From: Cacajao melanocephalus
Lineage: Eukaryota > Chordata > Mammalia > Primates > Pitheciidae
Direction of reading: 5' to 3'
DNA length: 64,000 bases
NCBI GenBank assembly: GCA_963573385.1
Contig: CAUYLG010021568.1
Coordinates: 1-64,000 of the forward strand
Shown one piece after another: positions 48,320-59,929 of this stretch. Position 1 is the stretch's first letter. Each line of letters starts with the position of its first letter. Below the pieces are notes generated by a model. The model saw only the letters and a list, made by a program, of their open reading frames with translations, was not told the DNA's origin and did no database searches. Both the position numbers and the translations under genes were made by a program.

Positions 48320-48545
48320 ATAATCTAGTGATGAAGAGGATAGGCTTCACAATTGTTCAAGTACTGCTTCCAGCTGTTACTAAGTGATATGCAAAGTTTA
48401 TTGGGTTCTCTAAGCCTCAGCGCTGTCATTAATAACATGATAGTCCCTGGCTCACAGAGTTGCTGTGAAGATTAATGACAGAATACTTGCAAAACACTTT
48501 GTATCATGCCTAGCACACAGTAAGTGCTCAATACATGTTATCATC
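48320..48545 (+). mobile_element. MIR SINE, forward
   Basis: 'gatgaagaggataggcttca', 'cttccagctgttactaagtg', 'tctctaagcctcagcgctgt', 'tggctcacagagttgctgtg', 'aagattaatgacagaatact' and 'acagtaagtgctcaatacat' run through the whole MIR core to its end. Confidence 0.9.
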
Positions 48546-49359
48546 AAACAGTTTCCCCCAAAACTAAAATTGTATGCAATTTCTTTCAGGTCTAGATTCT
48601 AGCAAAGACTTCGCCTCTCTTAAGGAGTTGACATCTTCTTCTTTGCATGGACATTGAGCTTCTCTTTTAGCTTTGGTCACTGCCAAGATGAGAGACAAAA
48701 TGTCACCTCGACTTTGGCACGTTTGTGGAATTTATTGCTTGTGGATCTCTAGTCTAACATTGCTTTCCATTTCATCTATATTTTCCCTTATTCTGATTGT
48801 CTGCTTGTATTCGTGTGTACATTATTGTAAGCTACTTCAAATACTTGTGGAATAAAGCAAAAATCATAAATGAATTAATAATTTGTTTTTTTTATGCCTG
48901 CTCGATCATGGGACAAGACTGTTCCCCTAATGTGAGGAACATATTGATTTCCCCCAAAACTGAACTTGATGATTTGCAAGCAACACGTTCTTGGAAAACA
49001 TTTACTGAATACATGAATATTGAACTACAGGGAATATGACACTTACTGAAAATCCTACAGAAAACACTGAAATTCCAGTTCTAGATAACAATCATGCAAG
49101 TTTAAGTGTTTTCAGATTACTTCAAATTTATTTTTGAATGGGAAGTGTTTTTCTCCCACTTTTTAATTTCTTGGTCATCTTTCACAGTAATTTCAAGTCA
49201 TGCTCCTTTCTCATTCTTCCAGAAGAGCTGAGCTATGTCTGCTATGAACTCACCATGATTGTGTATCAAGAGGCATTCATAGAGTTTCCTGTTAGATGCA
49301 ACCCCCACATTAAAAATAACACGTGTTTTGGAGCTTGATCGGAATGTATGAACATTGAG
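48546..49359. other. Unassigned sequence
   Basis: Short frames at 48673-48855 and 48797-49039 have no domain. No repeat family was recognised. Confidence 0.4.
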
Positions 49360-49450
49360 CCTAGCTGTGCCGCTTTTTAGATGAGAACGTGAGGCCCAGA
49401 GAGCTTATGAAGATGGCAGCAGTGGAGCTGAATAAGAACACAGCCTTGTC
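49360..49450 (-). mobile_element. MIR fragment, reverse
   Basis: 'tttttagatgagaacgtgag', 'gcccagagagcttatgaaga' and 'gcagtggagctgaataagaa' match the reverse MIR core. Confidence 0.7.
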
Positions 49451-50022
49451 AATCTCCATCAGGTTTTTCTTACTATCTTCTCCTGTAACTTTCTAGAAGA
49501 GCAAGTGTCATAATGATAGAAACTAAATTAGTTGCATACACAAAGAATCATCTGTTCTTTCCGTTTAAGTTTCCTTTCTAAAATGCCTTTTTATACAAAC
49601 AGCAAACTATTTAAAAAGAGGTTTCCTGGAACTAGTGTTATTGGTCTGGAAGGGCCTCCGAAGAGTCCAGGAACAAGTCTGCCAACCAAAGGAATGACCC
49701 CCTCACAGAGACCAACACTGACTGCCATGTGAGCCGCTGTTCCTCCAGGTGCCCTGGCTCCACCGTCTGCTCCCTCTCACATCCCTCTTTGGATTCTTTA
49801 TCACGATGTATTATTGTTTTGTTTATTTTTTGTTTGTGCATTTAGGGTGTTGTCACTGCCTCTAGTATGCAAAGTACACCCTGCCCGTTAGCTGTATAGG
49901 CAATTTTTACCAGTTGTAATGTATCTGGACAATCCCATTATCAGTTATTTTTAATTAGTTCTTTTTCTGATGTGTCGAATTTGGCACGGTCTTCATTTAG
50001 ATCTGTTTCTCTATCTGTATAT

Positions 50023-50024
<2 letters not shown>
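49451..50024. other. Unassigned sequence
   Basis: No gene or repeat family was recognised. Overlapping frames at 49532-49732 (forward) and 49638-49841 (reverse) are on opposite strands and have no domain. Confidence 0.4.

Positions 50025-50058
<34 letters not shown>
50025..50058 (+). repeat. (CA)n microsatellite
   Basis: About 17 uninterrupted CA units, bordered by TA-rich sequence. It is likely polymorphic. Confidence 0.97.
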
Positions 50059-50059
<1 letters not shown>

Positions 50060-50875
50060 TATTTATAAGATTGTCAGTGACCTTGAAATTAGAGTTTATG
50101 TGTTCAAAATATTTAAATATTTAGAACTTCCATAAAACATTTAGTTTTTTTTTCCTTTCAAATAGTCGTATTAGTTTAACATCAGCTAAGAAACATAATT
50201 ATGATTTAATACATCCATCAAAAAAGTTAGATCTTCATGTTAAAGCCCAAACTATAAATTCCAAGCATAGAAAAATTAATGGATGCATGCTAATTGCCAG
50301 AAACATTTGCTGCTCAAAACAAAGAAAATAGAACTAAATTATATTATTCTTAATGTCTTTGTAATGTCTTTGTGAGAATGTACCCAACATGAGGAAACAG
50401 GGTTAGAGATTTACAGGTATTTGCATGCTTTTCATTCTGGCAAATGCAAATTTCTGAAGGAAATAAAAAGATCTAAAAATTGCACCATGTCAAATGAAAA
50501 TGAGTGCAGGTGAGAGCGAGATTTGCCTGTTGCAATATCTTTGCTTCTCACTTAGAGAACAAGAGAGCTTCTTTTTACATTTTCTCCTTTTTTCCAAAAC
50601 TACTTTAGCCAAAGGAATTTTTTAAAGGTGTCTCAAGATCAACCTTATTTTTAAAAGTTAATTTTAAAAGATAGTTTGAACCTGAAACTAGAAAACATAA
50701 ATTCTTGCTACTCACAAAAGGTTAGTTTCTAGATCAAAGGTTTCTATTTTTGGTTACTCATCCAAGAACATACCTAAATCTAAACAACTGCAGATCCAAA
50801 GAAGCTGTTTCCTTAAGAACAACGTTAAGTGGTATTGGGCCCCATTTGCCACTAAACTGAGAGCTCTTTAAAAGT
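50059..50875. other. Unassigned AT-rich sequence
   Basis: No gene or repeat family was recognised. Confidence 0.4.
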
Positions 50876-50960
50876 GAAAAATTTCCTGAATTGTCTTATT
50901 ATCTAGCACACAGCCTGATGCATGGGGTTTAATAAATGGTTGAATAATAAAAGAATAAGG
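50876..50960 (+). mobile_element. L2 3' end, forward, short
   Basis: 'cttattatctagcacacagc', 'ctgatgcatggggtttaata' and 'aatggttgaataataaaa' match the L2 terminus. Confidence 0.65.
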
Positions 50961-52417
50961 GAATGATAATCAACTTTAATATCTATAAGCTTTGCTTAAG
51001 AAAAACAAAGATGATCCAGAGAAGAAAAAAAAATTTCAAAATCATTAAATTTATAAATGTAGCTTAAAGAGAGCTTGACGGTCTCCCTGCCAAGCTCCTC
51101 TTCTATGCTGGAATCCCCTCATCAAAAGCTAAATCCACTTTCCTCTCAGCTTGACCTTCTACCTTCCAATGACCCTCATGCTTCCAGATGCAGACAAGAT
51201 TTGGAATTGCAGAAAAAGTGTCTCATTTCTAGAGAGGATGGATAGGCTTTTGTCTCCAGGAGAGTAATCATTCACTCTCTCCTCAAAAAAATTTGTATTT
51301 GCAAAAATGTGTTTTTTTTGCCATCTGTTTCATTGATTATGGTCCTTATTTCCACAGTGCTAGCTATCATTCATGTCCTCATCTGCAGTCCTTAACTCTG
51401 CCGCATGATTCTGAAAGTATTCAAGGCAATTAGTAAGAGGGGAAAAAATGCACACAATTGGTACTTTTATTACTTCTTTATAGTCCAGAAGAAACCTTAC
51501 AAGGACAGAGGCATTTTTCATTAAACACAAATTATTCTATGTAGAAACTTTTAAAACAGACTGGTATTTTGAATATTTGAAATTTTTAAAGGGTAAAAGC
51601 ATGTTCTTTTCAGTCTCTGAAAAGTGGCTGTCACAATAAACTTTTGGGCTATTTTTTGCTTTAAGAACCATTTAACGAGAATGTACTAGAAAAGATTATG
51701 CATCCCTTCTATGATCACAGTTTCAGAATGAGGTGGTTTCTAATGGAGAAGGCATAAGACAATTCCAAGAAACTTGGTGCATCTATCATTACCAAGAATA
51801 TCATTGGCTCGCCTTCAGGGTAGAAGAGTTTACCTATGCCACCTCTCTTTCCTAAAAACCCTAAAGGTAGGCTTGTACTGGTTTGAAACTTTTTTCACTT
51901 CCGCTTACTCAAGCTTATTAATTAAGATACATAACCTTTGACATTCAAGTAAAATCTCATTAGTTTGGTCTGTACAAATTTGGACTCTCTTATAAAAAGT
52001 TAACCTTTGCTTTAGTTATAGACCTTTAAAAGGATTTGATAAGCAAATAAAACATGTAAAATGACTGCAACAGGCATATGCTGGTTACTCAGGAGCACAG
52101 TTTGTTTTAAAAATACTTCAGTGATCCACTAAATACCTACAGTTACTATGCAGGTTAAATCCAGAATATCTACCTCTCAGAGTCTAGTCCTTATGAACAC
52201 AGTTGGGGATTCTTTGACTCTGGCTCAATTTAGGTCACTGTTGTAAGTGTGCAGCAACATGAGAGTTTGGCCATTTTTTGAAAGCAAAGGCCTAGATAAT
52301 TTCATTGTGTTTTACTTTTTGTTACCTGATACCAAAGTGTTAAAAGAATGCCTTCATGTCCCAGGATCTGATAATCACTGTTCTTCTCATCCTCATTGTC
52401 TTTTTTGTTTCATTTCT
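50961..52417. other. Unassigned sequence
   Basis: No gene, RNA or repeat family was recognised over about 1.4 kb. It could contain old repeats too diverged to see by eye. Confidence 0.4.
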
Positions 52418-52608
52418 CTTTCTCCCTCTCTCCCCCACCCCATCTTTCTCCCTTCCTCCCTTTCTTCCTTTCTTCTATCCTACTTTTCTTTCTTTCCTTC
52501 CCTCCTTCCTTCTTTCTTTCTTTCCTTCTTTGTTTCTTTCCTTCTTTCTTCCTTTCTTTTTCCTTCCTTTCTCTCTCTCTTTCTTTCCTTCCTTCCTTCT
52601 TTCCTTTT
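52418..52608 (+). repeat. Pyrimidine-rich tract, (TTCC)n/(CTTT)n type
   Basis: About 190 bp are almost purely C and T, with mixed CTTT, CCTT and TTCC units. All three forward frames stay open across it and encode Ser/Phe/Leu/Pro-rich nonsense (52247-52699, 52356-52634, 52396-52644), so none should be called a gene. Confidence 0.95.
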
Positions 52609-52954
52609 GTGTGCCAGTGCTGGTTTTCATATAAGAATACATAAAATATGTTTAGACCAGAATTTTTATTACAGCAGTTCAGACACCTGTGTTAGGTAAA
52701 TAGGCAATAAACTTCATGCTGATCACTTTCTTAGAAAAGTTAGAAAAGTTACACTACCTGAATATAAGCCTTTACTCACTACTGGTTTCCACTTTCAACA
52801 ATCATGACAATAGTCACCTACTATATGCTTAAAAAGGTTTTTCAAGAAGAGCTACTATGAATTAAAGGAAATAAAACTTGACTCTTTTCAAAACTCACTT
52901 AAAAATTATTTATTCGTCATTGAGTCAGATGAACTTGCATAAGAATTTTCCCAT
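52609..52954. other. Unassigned sequence
   Basis: There is a tiny direct repeat TTAGAAAAGT at 52731-52750. 52941-52954 is the left target duplication of the next Alu. Confidence 0.45.
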
Positions 52955-53235
52955 GGCCAGGTGTGGTGGCTCATGCCTATAATCCCAGCACTTTGAGAGG
53001 CTGAGGCTGGCAGATCACTTGAGATCAGGAGTTAGAGACCAGCCTGACCAACATGGAGAAACCCCATCTCTACTAATAATACAAAAATTAGAAGGGCATG
53101 GTGGCACATGAGTGTAATCCCAGCTACTCAGGAAAATTTCTTGACCCGGGAGGTGGAGGTTGTAGTGCGTCGAGATCGCACCATTGCACTCCAGCCTGGG
53201 CAACAAGAGCGAAACTCTGTCTCAAAAAAAAAAAA
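52955..53235 (+). mobile_element. AluS-type SINE, forward
   Basis: It starts 'ggccaggtgtggtggctcat' and ends in an A-run at 53224-53235. 'gatcacttgagatcaggagt' and 'gaccagcctgaccaacatgg' point to AluS. About 16 bp of the usual 'ggctgaggcaggagaa' stretch in the right arm are replaced. Flanks AAGAATTTTCCCAT (52941-52954) and AAAAATTATCCCCAT (53231-53245) are an approximate target duplication. Confidence 0.95.
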
Positions 53236-53245
53236 TTATCCCCAT

Positions 53246-54136
53246 TATTTTTTATTATATAATTAGTTGTCTAACGTTTCTAATGCAGGTCTCATGAAGG
53301 TTGTATGCCAAGTCAACTTCAGTTATTAGGGATTTTCACACCGCAGATTTTAGCTTGGTCATTGTCTCCAGAAAAAACACCATGTAATTCTCCAAACTGC
53401 CAAGTCTCCAGGTAAGAAGAAGTGTGGCTTATGATATGTCTCTTTTGTTATTGCTAATTTGAGCTGTCTGCCAAGAAATAAAGCTAACAGGAAACAACTT
53501 TTTACAATAGAACACATGATTATAATTAGGAATCAAACATGAGATTTCTATATAAGGAACAACTCCCCAGCATACTTGGAAATTTCTTTTCAATTTAGGC
53601 CCTATGTCACATTTCCCTGCAGACATACGTGATCAAAGTCTTCAGTTCCCATAAAACCAAAAAATCACAATTGTCTTTTCCATTATTATAGCCTCTGTGG
53701 ATAAAGAAAGGAAATACAACACAAGCAGAGACTTGAATAAAAAAGTCATAAGAAGCTAACCTTTCAACTAAACCTCTGTTAAATAATGTTTTAAAAATTT
53801 AATAAAAATTTGTTTCCAAGTCAAAATTCATCGTCTATGGGAATACAATCAATAGGAATGAAAAGAGCTCACTGACCTCTGACCATCAGTTGCCTGAATC
53901 TTTCACCTCCAACACAGCATAGATAGCATGAAACCTAGATTATCCATTAATAAATAAAATAATATTTTTAAAAGAAAAGAGGAAGGGCATGGCAGGAGAG
54001 AGTAACTATGTAGCTAAAATCATGGAGCAACTCAAGCTGGTGAATAACAGCTAGTGCTTTAAATATGATGGACATTCAAGAGAATTATAAACTATAAACA
54101 TCACTGTTTATATATATATAAATATTACATTTATAT
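53246..54136. other. Unassigned AT-rich sequence
   Basis: No gene or repeat family was recognised. Confidence 0.4.
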
Positions 54137-54268
54137 ATTTTTTAGTAAAAATATATATAATAAAATGTATATATTTTAGTAAAATATATATATTTTTAGT
54201 AAATATATATATTTTTATATCAAATATATTTTTAGTAAAAATAAAATATTTTTTTTTAGTAAAAAGAA
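54137..54268 (+). repeat. AT-rich minisatellite built on a TTTTTAGTAAA core
   Basis: The core TTTTAGTAAA occurs five times (near 54144, 54175, 54195, 54230 and 54257) with TATA-rich spacers of variable length, giving a period of about 20-35 bp. Almost no G or C occurs apart from the core G. Confidence 0.88.
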
Positions 54269-54440
54269 AATTAAAATTCTAAAAGGAAAGACAGAATGGC
54301 CAAAGAGTAACAAGAACATGTGTTACTAAGAGGCATCCTCTTTTACTACACCAGAGTTACCGCAGGATACCAGCCCACCGTGAAGCCCTGCTCATCATTT
54401 GAAGAAAAATACAGAAGAATGGTGTGCAGCTCAGTTTACC

Positions 54441-54520
54441 TTTATTGAATTCTTCATGGGAAACAAATTTACTGAATTTATATTCAATAAATTCAATAAA
54501 AAGAATTTATTGAATTCTTC
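54441..54520. repeat. Direct 15-bp repeat with an embedded hairpin
   Basis: TTTATTGAATTCTTC is found at 54441-54455 and exactly again at 54506-54520. The second copy is also the right arm of an inverted repeat: AATTCAATAAA at 54490-54500 pairs with TTTATTGAATT at 54506-54516 over a 5-nt loop. Further decayed copies of ATTCAATAA lie between. Confidence 0.93.
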
Positions 54521-54924
54521 GTGCATTTCTCTAGTGGGAAACAGGCTTCATCTTCACCAATAGGGTCACAGGTTTTAATAAATTTTTTTTCCTATTCTTC
54601 AGGTCACAAATTATATTAATTCACTACAAACACATCCTGCTGCAAAGTTGTAAAATATACTGTTTTACATTCATAAATAAAATTTCTAGGAGCCGGAAAC
54701 TTAACTCCTCAGGTGATACAAGGAGTGTTTAAATAATTTATTTTTTTGATTCACGGAATACATGTGCAGGTTTGTTACCTGGGTATATTGTGTGATGCTA
54801 CTGTTTGGGGTAGAGGTGGTAGTGAGCATAGTACCCAACAGTTTTTCAGCACGTCTTTCCCTCCATCCCTTCCTCCTCTAGTAGTCCCCAGTTTCTACCA
54901 TTCTCATCTTCGTCTCAATTTGCA

Positions 54925-57900
54925 TTCAATATTTAGCTTCCACTTACTCGTGAGTACATGCGGTATTTTGTTTTTCTGTTCCTGCGTTAATTCACTTAGA
55001 ATAATGGCCTCCAGCTGCATCCATGTTGCTGCAGAGGACATGATCTTGTTCTCTTTTGTGGCTGCATATTATTCCATGGTGTGTATGTACCATATTTTAT
55101 CTAGTCCCCTGTTGACAGGCACCTAGGTTGATTCCGTGTCTTTGTTTTTGTGACTAGCACAGTGATGAACATACAAGTGTATGTATCTTTTTGGTAGAAC
55201 AATTTATTTTTCTTTGGGTATGTATTTAGTAATGGGATTGCTGGGTCAAATAGGAGTTCTCTTTGAAGTTCTTTGAGAAATCTCCAAACTGCATTCCATG
55301 GTAGCTGAACTAATTTGCATTCCTACCAACAGTATCTGAGAGTTCCCTTTTCTCTGCAGCCTAACCAGCATCTATTATTTTTTGACTTTTTAATAAGTGT
55401 CATTCTGACTGGTGTGAGTTGGTATCTCAGTGTGGTTTTGATTTGCATTTCTCTAATGATTAGTAATGTTAAACACTTTTTCATATGCTTGTTGGTCACT
55501 TGTATGTCTTCTTTCTAAAAGTATCTGTTTATGTCTTTTGCCACTTTTTTAATTGAATTATTTGGTTTTTGTTTGTGGATTTAAGTTCCTTGTAGACTCT
55601 GGATATTAGATCTTTGTCAGATGTATAGTTTATGAATATTTTCTCCCATTCCATAGGCTATCTGCTTACTCTGTTGATGATTTCTTTGGCTGTGCAAATG
55701 CTCTTTAGTTTGTTTAGTTCCCACTAGTCAATTTTTGTTTTTGTTACAGTTGCTTTTGGAGACTTAGCCATCAATTATTTTCCAAAGCCAGTGTTGAGAA
55801 GAGTATTTCCCACTTTGTTCTAGGATTTTGATAGTTTGAGGTCTTACATTTAAATCTTTAATCCATCTTGAGGTAGTTTCTGTATATGGTGCAATGTAGG
55901 GGTCTAGTGTAATCCTTCTGCATATGGCTAACCAGTTATCCCAATGCCATTTATTAAATAGGGAATCATTTCACCATTGCTTATTTTTGTCAACTTTGTC
56001 AATGGTCAGATGGTTGTAGCTCTGCGACTTTATTTCTGAGTTCTCTACTCTGTTTCATTAGTCTGTTTTTATAATAGTACCATGCTGTTTTGGTTACTAT
56101 AGCTTTGTAGTATAGGTGGAAATTAGGTAATGTAATACCTCTGACATTGTTCTTTTTACTTAGGGTTATTTTGGCTATTTGGGTCCCATATGAATTGTAG
56201 AATAGTTTTTTTTCTGCTTCTGTGAAAAAAAGATAATGTTGATATTTTGATAGAGATAGAACTGAATCTGTAAATTGCTTTGGGAAGTATGGCCATTTTA
56301 ATGATATTGATTCTTCTAATCTATGAGCATGGAATATTTTTCTATTTATTTGTGCCATCTATGATTACTTTCAGCAGTTTTGTGCTTCTCCTAGTAGAGC
56401 TCTGTCACATCCTTGTTTAGATGCATTCCTAGGTATTTCAAATTTTTTGCAGCTATTTTAAATGGGATTGTGTTATTGATTTGGCTCTCAGCAGAATCTT
56501 ATTGGTGTATAGAAATGCTACTGTTTTTTGCACTTGATTTTATATCCTGAAACATTACTGAAGTCATTTATCAGCTCTGGAGCCTTTTGATGCAGTTTTT
56601 AGGTATAGAATTATATATTCAGCAAAGGGAGATACTTTGACTTCTTTTCCTATTTGGGTGCCTTTTATTTCTTTCTCTTGGCTGATTGCTCTGGCCAGAA
56701 CTTCCAATACTATGTTGAATAGGAATGGTGAAAGTGGGAATACTTATCTTGTTTCAGTTCTCAGGAGGAATGGTTCCAACTTTTGCCTATTCAGTATGAT
56801 GTTGACTGTGAGTTTGTCATAAATGGCCATTATTATTTTGATGTACGTTCCTTCAATGCAAAGCCTGTTGAGGGTTTTGAGTATGAAAGGGATATTAAAT
56901 TTTATCAAACGCTTTTTCTACATCTATTGAGATAATCATATGGGTTTTGTTTTTGATTCTGTTTATGTGAATCACATTTATCGATTTGTGTATGTTGAAC
57001 CAACCTTGCATCCTGAGAACAAAGTACACTTGATCATGAGTAATTAACTTTTGATGTGCTGCTGAATTCAGTTTGCTAGTATTTTGTTGAGAATTTTTGT
57101 GTCTATGTTCATCAGGGATATCTTCCTGAAGTTTTCTTTTTTCATACATCTCTGCCAGATTTTGATATCAGGATGATACTGGTTTCATAAAATCAGTTAG
57201 GGAGGAGCCCCTCCTCTTTCATTTTCTGGAATGGTTTCAGTAAGATTGGTTCCAGTTCTTCTTTATATGTTTGGTAGAACTCTGCTGTTAATCCATCTGG
57301 TCCAGGGCTTTTTTTTGGTTGGTATTGTTTTTTTAATTACTGATTCAATTTCAGAGTCTGCTATTGGTCTGTTCAGATTTTCATTTTCTTCCTGTTTGAA
57401 TCTTAGGAGGCTATGTGTTTCCAAGAATTTATCCATTTCCTCAAGATTTCAAATTTGCATGCACAGAGATGTTCATAACAGTCTGTGTGGATCTTTTGTA
57501 TTTCTGTAGGATCAGCTGTAATGCCATCTTTTTCATTTCTGATTGTGCTTATTTGGATCTTTTTTCCCTTTGTTAATCTTGTTAGTATTTTTTCCAAGAA
57601 CTATCTCTTGGTTTCACTGACATTTTGTAAGAACTTTTACATCTCAATTTCATTCAGTTCTTTTCAGATTTTAGTTATTTCTTTTCTTTTGCTAACTTTG
57701 GGGTTGGTTTGTCCTTTTTTCCTCTACTTCCTCTAAATACTATGGTGGGTAATTAATTTGAGATCTTTCTAACTTTTTGATGAAAGTATTTAGCACTATA
57801 AACTTTCCTCTCAATACTACTGCTTTAGCTGCATCCCCCCAAATTTTGGTAAGTTTTATCTCTATTTTCATTAATTTTAAATATTTTTTTTTTGTTTTTG

Positions 57901-58690
57901 CCTTAATTTTGTTGTCCACCCAAGAGTTATTCAGGAGCAAGTTGTTTAATTTCCATGTTTTTGTGTAGTTTTGAGAGATGTTCTTGGTATTTATATCTAT
58001 TTTTATTACACTGTTGTTCAAGAGAGTGCTTGTTACGATTTTTTTAAACTTATTGAGACTTGCTTTATAACTGGGCATGGGACTACTTTAGAATATATTC
58101 ATGTTTGGATAAAAAGAGTGTATATTCTGTGGTTGTTGGGTGCAGTATTCTGTAGACATCTATTAAGTCCAATTGGTCAAGTGTCAAGTGTAAGTCCAGA
58201 ATTTGTTAGTTTTATGCCTCAATGATCTAATGCTGTCAATGGGGTGTTGAGGTCCCCCACTAGTATTGTGTGGCTGTCTGAGTCTTTTCATAGGTCAAGA
58301 AGAACCTGTTTTATAAATCTGGGTGCTACAATGTTGGGCGCATATTTATTTATAATAGTTACATCTTCTTATTAAGTTGAACTCTTTACCATCAGGGAAT
58401 GCCCTTTCTTTGTCCTTCCTGATAGTTGTTGGTTTAAAAATCTATCTTATCTGATACAAAAATAGTGACACCAGTTTTTTTTTTCATTTTGCATGATAGA
58501 TCTTTCTCCATCTCATTACTTTCAGCTTGTGGATGTTGCTACATGCAAGATGACCCTCTCAAAGACAACAGACGGTTGGGTCTTATCTCTTTATCCAGTT
58601 TGCCACTCTATGCTTTTTAAGTGGGGGGCTTAGATCATTTATATTCATGGTTAGTATTGATATGTAAGATTTTGATCCTCTCATTGTGTT
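54925..58690 (-). pseudogene. L1 ORF2 remnant (endonuclease and reverse transcriptase)
   Basis: In reverse, the endonuclease start is recognisable at about 58570-58690 (a decayed NINDLSPPLKKHRVANW-like stretch). The polymerase region follows. The catalytic FADD motif reads FAEY at 56615-56626, so both aspartates are changed. Surviving blocks include 57740-58078, 56895-57149 (ending in [12 protein letters not shown], the start of polymerase motif A) and 55999-56358. Stops and frameshifts separate them. ORF2p served as nuclease and reverse transcriptase; this copy cannot. Confidence 0.88.
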
Positions 58691-58799
58691 GTTAACTGGT
58701 TGTTTTGTAGACCTGATTATGTAATTGCTTTATACTGTCTATGGACTATATGCTTGTGTGTTTTTGAGGTAGCAAATATCAATTTTTCATTTCTATGTT

Positions 58800-59830
58800 T
58801 AGCCCTCCCTTTAGTACCTCCCGTAAGGTTGATCTGGTGGTAATAATTTCCCATAGTGTTTGCTTGTCTGAGAAGAATTTTATTTCTCCTTTGCTTATGA
58901 AGCTTAGTTTAATGGGGTGTGAGATTCTTGGCTGAATTTCATTTCTTTGAGGATGCTGAAAATAGGTCCCTTATCTTTTCTACCTTGTAAGGTTTATGCT
59001 GAGAGGTGTGCAGCTAGCCTGTTGGGGTTCCTTTGGTAATTAGCCTCATCCTTCTCTCTAGCTGCCTTTAAGATTTTTTCTTTTCTGTTGACATTGGTGA
59101 ATCTAATGACTATGTGCTTGGGGATGATCGTCTTGTATGGTGTCTCATAGGGTGTCTCTGTATTCCCTGAATTTGCATGTCTATGTCTACCTCTCTGGCA
59201 AGATTGGGGTAATTTTCATGGACTGTATCCTCAAATATGTTTTCCAAGTTGCTTACTCTCTCTCCTTCTTTCTCAGGAATGCCAATAAGTCATAGATTTG
59301 GTCTCTTTATATAATTCAATATTTATTGGAGGTTTTGATCTTTAAACATTTTTTTCTTTATTTTTGTCTGAGTGATTTGAATCAAAGCAGTCTGCAAGCT
59401 CTGACGTTCTTTTCTCAGCTTAGTCTATTCTGTTAATGCTTCAGAATAAATTATGAAATTCTCGTAGTGAATTTTCCAATTCCAGAAGTTCAATTTGGTT
59501 CTTTCTTAAAATGGCTATTTCGTTTTTCACCTCTTGGATCATTTTACTGGATTCTTTGGATTCCTTGGATAGGGTTTCAACTTTTTCTTTGATCTCAATG
59601 AGCTTCCTTGCCATCCAGATTCTGAATTCAATGTCTGTCATTTCAGTCACTATAATGTGGTTAAAAAACATTTCTGAGGGGCCAGTGTGTTAGTTTGAAG
59701 ATAAGGGGACTCTCTGACTTTTTAATTTCCAGAATTCTTGTATTGATTGTTTCTCATCTGAGAGGGCTGGTGTTCCTTTAACTGTGATGTTAAATGAGTA
59801 TAACCGGTTGGCTTCATTTCTGGGTGCTTT
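58800..59830 (-). pseudogene. L1 ORF1 remnant
   Basis: The frame 59441-59671 encodes the coiled-coil segment of ORF1p. It starts near EMTDIEFRIWMARKL and continues with heptad-like KEKVETLSKESKESS, then IELLELENSLREF. ORF1p is the trimeric RNA-binding protein that packages L1 RNA. The C-terminal RNA-binding part (58850-59300) is present but broken by stops. Confidence 0.85.
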
Positions 59831-59929
59831 CAGGGGGCCAAATCTCTCTTCAGGATCTTTATTGGTAGCTGGATTTTTGCCTTAGTTTTCATAGGCACTG
59901 TATACTGGCAAAATACTTATGGTGCTATA

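Noticed and set aside
52247..52699. 150-codon Ser/Phe/Pro/Leu-rich frame, with two more frames open beside it
   Set aside because: All three frames are open because the sequence is a polypyrimidine tract. It is low-complexity DNA, not a gene.
54137..54268. Regular short repeats considered as a CRISPR array
   Set aside because: Spacers are low-complexity and of variable length, repeats are only about 11 bp, and the host is a primate. It is a minisatellite.
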